From Anaeramoeba flamelloides (taxonomy: Eukaryota > Metamonada > Anaeramoebidae), in NCBI GenBank assembly GCA_027625915.1, contig JANTQA010000028.1, forward strand, positions 1 through 64,000: DNA of 64,000 bases, given 5' to 3'. Shown one piece after another: positions 45,336 to 55,510 of this stretch. The notes under the pieces were generated by a model. It searched no databases, was not told the origin of the DNA, and was given only the letters and a program-made list of their open reading frames with translations. The stretch's first letter is position 1. The number at the start of each line of letters is the position of its first letter. The position numbers were made by a program, and so were the translations under genes.

Positions 45336-46619
45336 CAAAATAAAGAATTGGGCTTTAAAATTACAATTTCTAATCTTATAATCACTACAACTTTTAAATG
45401 TGACAAACTTTAAACTAAAATTCACTTTTAAAAAAATGAATTCCAAATCAAATAAAAAAATTTGGATATGAATATTATGATTTATGTCAGTGAAAAAAAA
45501 AGAAAAAAAAAATCTGATTTGCAATTTTTGTCTCTAAAAGTTAACAACTAGGTTGGCAATTGAAAATTTGATGACTGATATGTTTAAGAGAGGGTTTGGT
45601 TGTTGGTAAATCTAACAAATATGTCTTCAGGGAGATCTAAGTAGGAAAAAATAAATTTGTTTTTCCTGAAATGTAAGAATTAATCTCTACTGGTTTCTGT
45701 GATTTCTGTGGTTTCTGTGATTTCAGTGGTTTTTGTGGTTTTCGGCTTCTGGGATTTCTCAAAAGGGAAAAATGGAATTTTTTGAAAAAAATTTACAAAT
45801 AGGTGAAAATTGGAAACGATTTGACCTTGTTAGCAATTTGCCTTGGCCGATTTTAAATGTGTGAGTTAAGATGAAATGCTATTCGACTTTCACCTAAAAG
45901 GTCAAAATCTTGATAAAAATTAACAAAAATTTGGAATTATTGTTAAAAGGTTCTTTGTTATTTCTAAAACAAAAACTAAATTGAACTAAGACAATTCAAA
46001 GTATTGGTATTGTATTGAATCCAACAAATGTCCTCATTTCCGAATTAACAAAAGAGTTATTTTTTGTAAACTGACAAAATAGTTTGTTTTTTATTTTTAA
46101 AGGGTTAAAAAAACTGACTAAATTTTGGCAAGAGATAATTTTCTCAAAGATCCTCAAATGCAAAATTCCATAAAACAATCTCACTAGGCTGCAACTCACT
46201 TTGTCTCGAAAAGATAACCAATTGAGTTTACAGAGAAACAATCCAAAATGAAAAAATTATCTCTTAAAATCAAAAAGCTATTCCAAAAAAAAATAAAAAA
46301 TGAAAATAGAGATGTGTTTTGCATGGTTGAGATTCTTTCAAAATATAAAACCGAGTAAATAATATCCACCCAAGATCCTAATGAGAACTTCAATTCAATA
46401 CATAACAAAAATAACCAAAGGAACCAAAGGAACCAAAGGGAACCAAAGGAACCAAAACCAAAAAAAAAACTAAAGAGAAAGTCAGAATTCCTTTATAGGA
46501 ATTGTTATGATTTGTGGTTATAATTGAAAATTCAAGCAACTCAATGATCAAAACTCATTACCACACGATCTTCAAAAGTTAGAGTCGTTTATCAAAGAAT
46601 GTTTGAAGTGATCTATATT
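45336..46619. other. Gene-poor stretch with short GT-rich and CAAAGGAAC repeats
   Basis: 45690-45740 repeats TTTCTGTG with variants; 46415-46460 repeats CAAAGGAAC. Open frames (45243-45524, 45996-46241, 46196-46408, all minus) show no domain. Partial similarity to 26500-28550 in inverted order suggests a larger repeat whose ends I could not define. Confidence 0.35.
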
Positions 46620-46859
46620 TTTTAGGCTCAAACAATAGTGATTATTTGTCTTTTTTCATTTTTAGGTTTCATAATAAGGGTGTTCGAGTTTACCTATCTT
46701 AAATTTTTTTGTTCATTTTTTTCTTAAATAATATGGTGAAAAATGTATTTTTTTTTAAAATTAATGAATATCTACATAAAGGTCCCTTTTATAATTTTAA
46801 TGAGAATGGGATAAAAATTGTTTGTAACAATTTTGTGAATTTTCAAAGTATTTCTGAAT

Positions 46860-47640
46860 GGTAGATTTGAATTGTATTGGATATTTTGAGTTTTTTTGAT
46901 TTTTGAGTGTGTTTTTTATTTAATGGTATGGTTGATACAGTTTGGTTTTGTTTTGAGTTAATGATAATGAGTTTTTTATTGTTGAGATAATGTGTTTTTG
47001 TCCATTTTTTATTGAGTTGTTAGAATGTTTATTCTTGTCAGTTAGAGTATTAAGGTACACATTTTACGAAAATGTGGGTATAGTTATGTATCTCGAATTG
47101 AGTTACTCAATTCGAATTTAAGGATCATAATTTGTAATGTTAAATTTCGTTATTGTATGCTTTATTAGTTATTGTTTTGTGTTTTAAATGTAATATTAAA
47201 TTTGATTATGATCTTTTTATTGTCTGAATTATAGATGTAGTATTTGATATATAAGTATATTTTCAGTCAGTTCTACTTTTTAATGATAAATTTTTAACGA
47301 AATATTGTGAAGAAAGTAAATCTCAAATTAAGATTAGAAATTCTAATTTTGTAAAAATAAATTTTAGAAGTTAAATTTTGAATATTGTGCATTAATTTTT
47401 GTTTTTGTTGTGTCTGAAATTTGGTCGAGAGTTTGTGTATTAAAAGTTTAACATATTGTATTGTTTGTGATAGATTATGTATTTTTAGTTGATTTGATTA
47501 TTTGATTAATGTATGTGTTTTTGTTTATGAGGGAGAATATATTCGTTTGTTTTTTGTTTTAAAATATTGTTTCAGGATATATTGTGTGTTGTATGTATAT
47601 TTGTATATAATTGAGTTTGTGTTTTTTAGTTATTGTTGTG
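46860..47640 (+). other. C-depleted T/G-rich tract 1
   Basis: The plus strand is strongly T- and G-rich with very few C, most extreme at 47461-47640, and ends at the double hairpin of 47648-47691. Two small hairpins lie inside: CACATTTT-ACG-AAAATGTG (about 47057-47075) and CGAATTGAG-TTA-CTCAATTCG (about 47093-47113). An old MITE-1 copy is embedded at 47264-47460. No open frame. A second such tract lies at 60900-61636. Confidence 0.65.
47264..47460. mobile_element. MITE-1 copy, the most diverged
   Basis: TTCAGTCAGTTCTACTTTTT at the left and AAAAGTTTAACATATTGTA at the right. Many changes move it towards the T/G composition of the tract around it. Confidence 0.7.
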
Positions 47641-47647
47641 TTTTGAA

Positions 47648-47691
47648 GGCCATCTAAAGATGGCCTTTCATTTCTACTAAAGTAGAAATGA
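47648..47691 (+). ncRNA. Double hairpin, copy 1 (possible RNA 3' end or terminator)
   Basis: Stem 1: GGCCATC, loop TAAA, GATGGCC. Two bases later stem 2: TCATTTCTAC, loop TAAA, GTAGAAATGA. Both stems are perfect and share the same loop. A nearly identical copy is at 61637-61680 in the same orientation, again directly after a C-depleted tract. The function is unknown; a structured RNA end, a terminator or the end of a mobile element are the options. Confidence 0.55.
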
Positions 47692-47806
47692 GATTATTAT
47701 CTATATTTACAATTAAAATCAAAGAATATAAATTTATATTCTCTCTCTTGAACATGTTAACAGAAGAAGCCTAAAAATGAAATTTATTTGAATCAATCCA
47801 TTTACT

Positions 47807-48266
47807 TACAGCAGTTCCAAGGCTACCATAAAATTTTATATAAAACAAAATGGAGTTTTCTATTCTTATTTTCCATTTTCAAAATATTCAGAAATAAGAG
47901 TGATTATTCCAAAAAAAAATTTAATAATAAATGAGCTATTATTCAAAATTTTGTAAAATCGAAAAAAAAAATCAAGATCCCATGAAACTTTAAAATTATC
48001 GGTATAAAAAAGTTCAAAAAAAATATCAATATTTATTGATCTTTAAAAATTTACCTTTTTTGAACAATATTTTTAAAGTGTTTCAAGAATCTTCAATTTT
48101 TGTTTTTTTTTTGATGATTCAAAATTTTGAATAATAGCTCATTTATTATTAAAATTTTTTTTGGAATAATAACTCTTATTTCCGAATATTTTGAAAATGG
48201 AAAATTAGAATAAGAAATTCAATTTCGTTTTATATAAAATTTTAGAATTGCGTTGGAAAGACTGTA
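47807..48266. mobile_element. Foldback element, TACAGNNNTTCCAA ends
   Basis: Arms of about 190 bp (from 47807, TACAGCAGTTCCAAGGC, and ending 48266, GCGTTGGAAAGACTGTA) share TAAAATTTTATATAAAAC, TTTTCCATTTTCAAAATATT and AATAATAAATGAGCTATTAT. Spacer about 100 bp. TA edges; no gene. Related tips occur at 58352-58891. Confidence 0.82.
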
Positions 48267-48379
48267 ATTTATTCAGAAATAATCTAAAAAATAAACTTCA
48301 AATTAGAGTTGATAATTCAAAAGAACTAATACTTGAAAAAACATTAAATTTTCTAAAAAAATAAAAATCTGATGATTTC

Positions 48380-48770
48380 CAGCATGAAGAAATGAAGAAA
48401 TGATGAAATGAACTAGTTAGAACAAAAAATTATAATGGTAATTTTGTTGAAATTCCTCCAACAATTGTTGATCGATCTGATGTAGGAATACCATCAACTC
48501 ATTATATGAGATTTTTTCTATTCAACAAACTCAACATTAATCTTTTGGAAACTATATCTGGATTAAAAAAAAAATTTCCTGATCGAAACAGATTGAGATT
48601 AGAAAATTTAGAAAATGAAAAATAAAAAAATAGAATGATGAAAAAATGATTTTTCTTATTTTTGTAAAAATTAAAATTATGTTCAAATTAAATGTAAAAT
48701 TAATGTATTCTTATTCTTTCAACTATTTTAAATTGTGTTCAAATTATTAATATTTTGTTAATATATATAT
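48380..48770 (-). mobile_element. MITE-5 fragment, inverted
   Basis: The complement contains the MITE-5 words for GATCGATCAACAATTGTTGG, the AACAAACTC region and CAATCTGTTTCGATCAGG. Read on the plus strand it gives PPTIVDRSDVGIPSTHY then DRNRLRLENLENE before a stop, perhaps the end of a lost transposase; family not recognised. It ends in a (TA)n run at 48761-48785. Confidence 0.45.
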
Positions 48771-48799
48771 ATATATATATATATATTGATCTTGTTAAG

Positions 48800-48960
48800 G
48801 AATGTTGTCGGAATTCTTCTACGTACCCAACTCAAAGCTTTTTTTCCTTTCTAAAAAAAAAAAATAAAAATATGTTTACGTACCTAACATAATAGGTGCT
48901 TTATTACCTACACCCCCAAACCCCCTGAAGGGGGCTTTCTTTCCTAACCTATATGTAATC
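48800..48960. mobile_element. Solo arm of the palindromic element family
   Basis: ACGTACCCAACTC, then GGTGCTTTATTACCTACACC and CCCAAACCCC, matches the outer arms at 36530-36640 and 37740-37850. Only one arm was found. Confidence 0.6.
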
Positions 48961-49725
48961 ATTAGTTGAATCAATTAGTTGAAAATCCAATCCTTGATGA
49001 ATTATATTATTATACTACTACAAGTTTAATTTTCAATATATATATATATATAAATATCCCTTAGCGTCCCTAATATACTAAAAACATTTCAAATAAAAAT
49101 TTTAATTTGAAATGCTATCAAAGAATTATAAGATATCATATTGATAATCAATTATCTTAGTAAGAAAATTTTATAATTAAAAATTATATAGTTACTTACA
49201 CACAAGAGTAAATATAAAACTGGGATCGAAAAATTTTTTTATTACTCAACAAATTCAAAATTTTCTTAAATTTCGATTTTTGGTGTTTAGAAGTCTCTAG
49301 GAGGTCTAGTTTTCGATATATTGCCCAAAATCGATTTTTATATACAAATTTTTTAATTGTGATTTTTCATAGCTATTTTGGGCAATAACTCGAAAAATAT
49401 AAGACCCCCCAAACAATGAAAAATTGATATTGTTTTTATATTGTTTATATAGTGAACCCCATAGATTAAAAAGATTTTTAAAGTTTTTTCTTTAATTGTA
49501 GGTTTTAGTATTTATAAATAATTTAAAACTTCTACTCTCACACGGGAAAAACTACTTAGTTACCAGCATTTATCCAAATTTTGGTACCTAAAGAAGATTT
49601 GTATTTTTGAAAAAAAAATTTTGAAAAGATTTAAAGGTAAATTCAGGTAGCAAACATGGATACTTTAATTGATCAAATATAATATATATATAAATTTAAA
49701 AAAAAAAAAATATTAATTTAATTGA
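48961..49725. other. A+T-rich stretch
   Basis: No gene. (TA)n runs near 49040-49053 and 49681-49691. Confidence 0.4.
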
Positions 49726-49803
49726 TTATTCAAGGAATCGAACTCAGGCTACACACTTTTTAAATTTTGATATCTCAGTGCTCTACCGCTGAGCTAATGA
49801 GTA
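49725..49803 (-). tRNA. tRNA-like relic (pseudo-tRNA or tRNA-derived SINE head)
   Basis: On the minus strand an excellent A box (TAGCTCAGCGGTAGAGC, a perfect D arm with 4-bp stem GCTC/GAGC) is followed about 40 bases later by a good B box (GAGTTCGATTCC). The acceptor ends can pair imperfectly (ATTACTC with GAATAAT). The anticodon stem and the T stem do not form properly, and no anticodon can be read with confidence. I therefore call it a decayed tRNA or a tRNA-derived sequence rather than a working gene. Confidence 0.5.
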
Positions 49804-50824
49804 ATTATTGGATATTTTAAAATTATCAAATTTTGAAGATAATCAAATTGTATTTTTAAGTAAGTAATTTTTCTAATATATATTTTTTTTTGAAAAAAAA
49901 AAACTCTATGTTTTACAAGATTAAAAATTTTTTTTTTTTTTTTCATTGTAAAAAAATTAACACATTTAAAATTGAATAGAAAAAAACTTATGAAAAAAAT
50001 TTGTTTTTTTGAAAAAATCATTTTAATAGCAAACTATAGTAAAAATTTTTTTGAATTTTTTTAGCATTTTTTTTATATTTTTCTAATGATAACACTTTCA
50101 AAAATTTGAAAAAATGAATATTTAGATAAAATAAGATGAGGTCAAATAATTTTTTTTTCAAAATATTGGTTATTTGAATTTTTTTTCTGATAAAGTAGAA
50201 AAAAATGAAATTTTACTAGAGTTTTACTATTAAAAAAATTTTTTTTTTTTTAAACTTTGTTTTTCAGTGAGAATAAAAATAAAAATCATTTTTTTGAGAT
50301 GTTTAAAAAAAACTTTTTTTTTTCAAAGTTACCATTTTTTAGTACTTTAAAAAATATTTTGAAAAAAATTTTTTATATACATTTTTTAAAATTTTCAATT
50401 TTGAAAAAAGTCAAAAACACCTATTTTAAATACTAAATATTTTGGAAACCTCTAAACCTCATAATGATTAAATTTAAATAATTCACAAAAAAAATCAAAA
50501 TAAAAAATTTTTGAAAAAATTTTTTGTCTATATCAAATAGATTTTTATATTTCATTTTATCAACTAATGTTCACAGTAACTTAGGCATTTTTATAATTAA
50601 CTTGGATAAAAGTGAAAAAAAAATAAAAAAAATTTTACTTTAATCTAAAAAAAAATTTCAAAATTAAAAAAATTATAACTATTGTAGTTTAAAATATATT
50701 ATAAATATAATATTTGAGTAAATCAAAAATGGGAAAATCAAAAGAGTAGTAAAAAAATTTTCAAAAAAAAAATATTTTTTATTTTTTTTTTTTAACTTTT
50801 ATTCTATCACTTTAATTTTTTTTT
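49804..50824. other. Homopolymer-dense stretch upstream of the LINE
   Basis: Dense runs of A and T (AAAATTTTTTT-type blocks) from about 49880 to 50820. No gene. It may include a 5' untranslated region of the LINE, but no promoter motif can be singled out. Confidence 0.4.
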
Positions 50825-50831
50825 TTACAAA

Positions 50832-51414
50832 TGAAATCCAACATTAGTAAACTGTTCTTAAAAAACTTGCCAAAAGATTATTATATTGACAAATTAGTTC
50901 AGCTAATAAAGTTGAAAACAGGATGCTCGCCCAACATTGAAATAATACAAAATAAAAAAAATCCAAACAATGGACTTGCAAGACTTGCACCATTTTTAAA
51001 AAAAAAATGAGATAACAATTAAAAAAAGACTCTCAAATAATTTTGATTTTGAAAACAGGAGAATTTCAATAGATATATATGATAAACAAAAGAAAGAAAA
51101 CAAAAAGAAAAATTTTTTAAAACAAAAAAAAATAAAAAGAATTTTGATGAATATACTTCTGTATTTGATGAACAAGAACAAAAGAAATCAGAAGATTTTC
51201 ATAACCAAAATAAAAACTTTTCCGAAAAACAAAAACAAAAAAATGAAAAAGAAAAAAAAATTGAAAAAGAAAGCAAACAAGAAAAAAGAAAAAATAATAA
51301 AAAAAAATAAACAAAATAAACAAAATGAAAAAAAACAACAAAAAACGACCAAAATTGCACGAACTGGCAGCACGCCAAATGATAAAAAACCCCAAAACAA
51401 TGATTATTCAAACA
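50832..51414 (+). pseudogene. LINE ORF1, 5' part (first RRM and Lys-rich linker)
   Basis: ATG at 50832 opens MKSNISKLFLKNLPKDYYID, with an RNP2-like LFLKNLP, and runs 58 codons before a stop in an A run at 50997-51008. Reading continues in another frame (ISIDIYDKQKK, then FDEYTSVFDEQEQ) into a very Lys/Asn-rich linker and, after a further shift, to NDKKPQNNDYSN at the MITE-1 insertion. RRM-containing ORF1 proteins bind LINE RNA in L1-type and related elements. Shifts all lie in poly-A tracts. Confidence 0.7.
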
Positions 51415-51615
51415 TACAGTCAGTTTCACTTTTAAGGAACAAACTTTCAACGAAATTTAAGGCACACTAAAAATCTCAAATTAAGGCACAAAATTCAGAT
51501 TCTAGTAAAATAAATTAAAAAACAAAAAATTCCAAAATTTTGTGCCTTAATTTGAGAAATTTTTGTGCCTTAAATTTCGTTGAAAGTTTGTGTCTTAAAA
51601 GTGAAACTGACTGTA
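51415..51615. mobile_element. MITE-1 copy inserted in LINE ORF1
   Basis: TACAGTCAGTTTCACTTTTA at the left, GTGAAACTGACTGTA at the right. Excising it with one TA leaves NDYSNIFLKKYIQF in one open frame, so the insertion made an exact TA duplication. Confidence 0.94.
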
Positions 51616-52485
51616 TTCTTAAAGAAATATATACAATTTAGTAAACTTACACTTTTCTATGATAAATATGATAGATTCAAGGGTACAGCGAAAGTAATTT
51701 TAAATACCGAAGAAAATTATACCAAATTAATGGATTATTCTGGAAAACTATATCTTTATCATAGAACTCTATTTTTTAAGAAATTTGTGGATTATCGAAG
51801 AGATGCACATAAAAACAAATCAGTTCCTACTAAACAAACACAATCCATATCTCAAAATTTAAATAAAAATAGAAATAATAATTGGGTTGAAGAAAATTTT
51901 CTAGTGAATCAAGAGAATACCCCTCCAAATATCTCAAATAAGTTTAATAATAATAATAATAATCAGAGTCAGAATAATATTGGTTATTTAGATAAAGAAA
52001 ACGAAATAAAAAAAATATCAAATAATCAAATAATTATTTTAAATTTGCCAAAAAAAACTAAGAAAAGTAACCTTTTAAACCTATTCAAAGATTATAACCC
52101 AAAAAAAATTATTATTTTTAATAATAAATATCAAATATTGAAATATGCTTTTATCACATTTCAAACACAATTAATAAGAGACAATTCATTGAGTTTAAAT
52201 GAGATTACATTTTTAAATAACAAAATCAATATAAAAAAAGCCTTTGAAAAAACTCAATATAAAAATAATTATCAAAAAAATCAAAATTTCCAAAAAAAAA
52301 TTAAAGAATATGAGAATAAAATAATGAATTTAGAGAGAGAAGTTCAACAATTAAAATTAATTATTGAACAAAATGAAAACACATTAAATCTTAAATTTAA
52401 TAAGCTAAATTTAAAATTTCTCGAAGAATGTAAGAATCAAAAAGACCAAAATGAAAATTCTAAAAATTTAAAAAAAAAATCTTAA
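51616..52485 (+). pseudogene. LINE ORF1, middle part: two RRM-like modules and coiled coil
   Basis: The open frame runs 51580-52485; its first 12 codons come from MITE-1, so LINE sequence starts at 51616. In frame numbering: residues 20-70 look like an RRM half (RFKGTAKVIL as RNP1-like strand); 83-140 is an Asn/Gln-rich linker; 150-222 is a clear RRM (IIILNLP as RNP2 near 151, KYAFITF as RNP1 near 188); 235-295 is a coiled coil with leucine heptads (MNLEREVQQLKLIIEQ). This layout fits an RNA-binding, trimerising ORF1 protein. After 52485 the frame shifts and continues (IIEIDNDNNIDF, SREELFKLTLNN, FLINFERKNYSKPFYKL) to about 52900. Confidence 0.75.
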
Positions 52486-53007
52486 AGAAGAAACAAATAA
52501 AATACAATCTTATTATCAAAAAGAAAAAAAATGACGAAATAATTGAAATTGACAATGATAATAATATTGATTTTAATAACCAAATAAATAAAAATATAAA
52601 TAAAAATAAAAATAAAAAATCTTTAAAAGATTTCTATATAAACAATAATGAACAAATAACCAAACAAACAGTAATAATCAGACCAAAGAGTCAAAGTTAT
52701 ATAAATTTATCTCGAGAAGAATTATTTAAACTTACTTTAAATAACACATGTTTAAATAATTTAAAAATAAATGCAGACAAAGAAATTTTTGAATTTTTAA
52801 TAAATTTTGAAAGAAAAAATTATAGTAAACCATTTTATAAACTATCAAATCAAAATCTTATGAATTGAAAACAAGAAAATTCAAAAAAATTCTTGAGTGA
52901 AGAATATTTGGATACTATAAATATTGAATCAAATATTAATAAATAAAAATATTAATAAAAAAATAATTAATATTAATTTAACTAAAAATAAAAATAAAAC
53001 TGTATAA

Positions 53008-53085
53008 TGTAAAGGATTTTCAAAAACAACAAACAATAGATGTAAAAAATTCACAAGTAATCCATCAGTATATTGTGATTTACAT
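53008..53085 (+). other. Cys/His finger motif in the LINE, C-x10-C-x10-C-x2-H
   Basis: CKGFSKTTNNRC at 53008-53043 and VYCDLH near 53068-53085 match the small zinc-binding motif of type CxGxTxxGxxC...YCxxH found in DUF5763-like proteins of protists and large DNA viruses. It is followed by QMDN, a TGA, and LFQQIVQ. Its exact ORF is unclear because the surrounding frame is broken; it may belong to the ORF1 C-terminus or to the start of ORF2. Confidence 0.6.
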
Positions 53086-54084
53086 GGTGACCAAATGGAT
53101 AACTGACTATTCCAACAAATAGTCCAAATAAAAAAAATCGACATTTTTAGAATTATAATTAAAATTATTCTTTTCAAAAATTATATAAAAAATACAAAAA
53201 ATATAAAAAATTTTAAATGGGGTTTTACTAATTCAAAAACCCCCTTTAATGACCCTTTGATAATTGATTTGAATTTTATTAGTTACCAATCAGAATTTAT
53301 TAAACAAAAAATTTTATTTTTTTATTTACAAATTATTTATACAAATGATTTTATACAAAAAAAATGAAGTTATGCATAATCAAAAAAAATATTTTATTTA
53401 AAAAATTTATTAAATGAAATAATTCTGTTATTAAATTGTGATTATAAGAAAAATGAGGACTTTTTAAATCTGACATTTTTTTTTATTAAAAAATACAATA
53501 ATTTATGAATTCAATAAATGGGAATTAAATGATTTAAAATTGATGCAAATAAAATACTGGATAAAAAAAATCATTTAATTATTCATTTTTAAACTTATTT
53601 GGTGATTATAATTATTATAATACAACTCAACAATATTCAAAATTATTGAATTTAATTATTAATTTGATTAATTCAAAAAAAAATGTTTTTTAAATTTGAA
53701 ATTTTTTGGATTTCAATTTTAAGTTTGACTTTAAGAAAAATCAAAATAACAACAAAAAATATTAAACATTTTTCGAACAAGGATAAATGTAAAAGATTTA
53801 AAAAAATACAAAATCTACCTGTTGAAAATAAAATAATTTTTTTTACAAAAAAAATATCTCAACTTTAGAAATTTTTAATCTCATAGATAATAGACCTGTT
53901 ATCCGCTATCAAAGAAAAGGTGAAAATATGATTGAATTTTGGGATTTAAAATATAAAATTAATTTTTATATAAAAAAATTTTTAAAACAACAATTTCTAT
54001 TGCCCAACAATTTATATATTTATCATTTTTAAAATAATCAAAAAACTTTATTATTAAAAGGGAAAAAGAGAGAATATAACAATA
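53086..54084 (+). pseudogene. LINE region between the finger and the endonuclease
   Basis: Coding-like strings continue in shifting frames: GFTNSKTPFNDPLIIDLNF, LYEFNKWELNDLK-like, the open frame at 53683-53868 (NKDKCKRFKKIQNLPVENKI), then NRPVIRYQRKGENMIEFWDL near 53890-53945. No domain recognised. Probably the N-terminal part of ORF2 or the C-terminal part of ORF1. Confidence 0.5.
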
Positions 54085-54770
54085 AATTAATTAGCTTAAA
54101 AATTATATCTTTTAATATTAGAGGATTAAACAATAAAACAAAAAATCTCTATTTTAGAATCTTTTTTATTAAAATATAACGCTGATATATGTTTAATACA
54201 AGAATCAAAAAATAACAAAAAACCCGATTTTTTTAAATTATTTCTCAATTAACAAAAAAGCTTATGGTAATAATAATAATAAAGGAGGTCTTTTAATTAT
54301 TGTCAAAAATATCTTTAAAGAGTTTACTCGGGAAATTCTTATATCGGATCTTGATACAGTCAGTTTCACTTTTAAGGCACAAACTTTCAACGAAATTTAA
54401 GGCACAATAAAAATCTCAAATAAAGGCACAAAATTTGGAATTTTTAATTTTTGCAATTTATTTTTCTAGAATACAAAATTTTGTGCCTTAATTTGAGATT
54501 TTTATTGTGCCTTAAATTTCGTTGAAAGTTTGTGCCTTAAAAGTGAAACTGACTGTATGATGGGAATACAATTCACTGATTATGTAATAATAAATATTTA
54601 TAAAAGACATGATAGAAATGTAGAAATTAATAAAAAAATATTTAGTGTATTACAAAAATATCAAAATCATAAAACAATTATTGGTGGTGATTTTAATTTA
54701 AAAGATAATGATATAAAAATTTTTTTCAATTTTAAATTTTAAAATTCCTCTAAACAATAAACCAAGTCGA
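54085..54770 (+). pseudogene. LINE ORF2: AP-like endonuclease domain, split by MITE-1
   Basis: ISFNIRGLNNKTKN near 54105-54146 is the first endonuclease motif (Asn in SFNIRG); CLIQES near 54188-54205 carries the catalytic Glu; GGLLIIVKN near 54285 matches the core strand; after MITE-1 (54355-54557), VIINIYKRH and TIIGGDFN (54674-54697) give the Asp/Asn motif. The domain would nick target DNA for target-primed reverse transcription. Frame shifts lie near 54145 and 54245; the fold's motifs are otherwise in order. Confidence 0.8.
54355..54557. mobile_element. MITE-1 copy inserted in the LINE endonuclease
   Basis: TACAGTCAGTTTCACTTTTA at the left, GTGAAACTGACTGTA at the right, arms almost perfectly complementary. 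Removing it with one TA restores ILISDLDMMGIQFTDY in a single frame. Confidence 0.95.
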
Positions 54771-55510
54771 AAAGATAACAACTTAGACTATTTCATTTCA
54801 AATTTTAATAATCTTCAATTCAGTAAATCAAAAACATTAATCAATAAAATTAGTGATCATTATGCTATTTTAAACAAATTTCAGATAAATAAAAATTGGG
54901 AAATACAAAAAATATATAAAATTAAAGATATACCTAAATTTCAAAAAACGTTTATTAACTATTTCAAAAATACCAACTACTATTTAAATGATTCGAATTT
55001 TAAAAAATTCAAAAAACAATTCTTAATAAAAGAAAGAAATGTTTTAAACATTCGAAAAGAAGATTATAAATTATATAGTTTGATCTATAAACTCTTTGAA
55101 AATAATGAATTAATTCAAGAAATTAAAGATAGAAATAGAAAGAAGTATTTAAAATTGTTAGACCAAATTAATACGGAATTTGAAAATAATGAAAATTTTT
55201 TGGAAAAAGTTAAATAAATTTAGACAAATTTCGAGTAAAATGATTTTAAATAATAAAAATTTAGAAAAAACATATTTCGGGTTTGTTAATTCAATAAGTA
55301 AAAAACCAAAAAAATATATAATAAATTTTATTAAAAAATTTAAATTAAATAAAAGATTCCTATTTAATATTGAAATAGAAGAAATATTCTCAATTACAAA
55401 TATTAAAACAATTATTAAATATCAAAAAAATAAATCAGTCAAAGAATTTGATAAGTTATATATCACTTCAAATCCATAAAAAAATCAAAACAATGAATAT
55501 TATTTGAATT
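54771..55510 (+). pseudogene. LINE ORF2: linker between endonuclease and reverse transcriptase
   Basis: Readable strings in order: SDHYAILNKF (54853-54882, the last endonuclease motif, with SDH), IPKFQKTFINYFKNTNYYL, NRKKYLKLLDQINTEF, KTYFGFVNSISKKPKKYI (open frame 55180-55479) and KSVKEFDKLYIT. The SDH motif completes the endonuclease set. A frame shift separates 55210 from the next part and another lies near 55480. Confidence 0.7.

Noticed and set aside
47648-47691. Bacterial-type intrinsic terminator
   Set aside because: Two stems without a T run directly after them, in a eukaryotic context; the function is left open.
50996-51450. Several Phe-rich minus-strand frames up to 92 codons
   Set aside because: They are the antisense of the Lys-rich LINE ORF1 linker and of MITE-1.
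54530-54742. 70-codon gene starting in MITE-1
   Set aside because: The ATG arises from the inserted MITE; the rest is LINE endonuclease.
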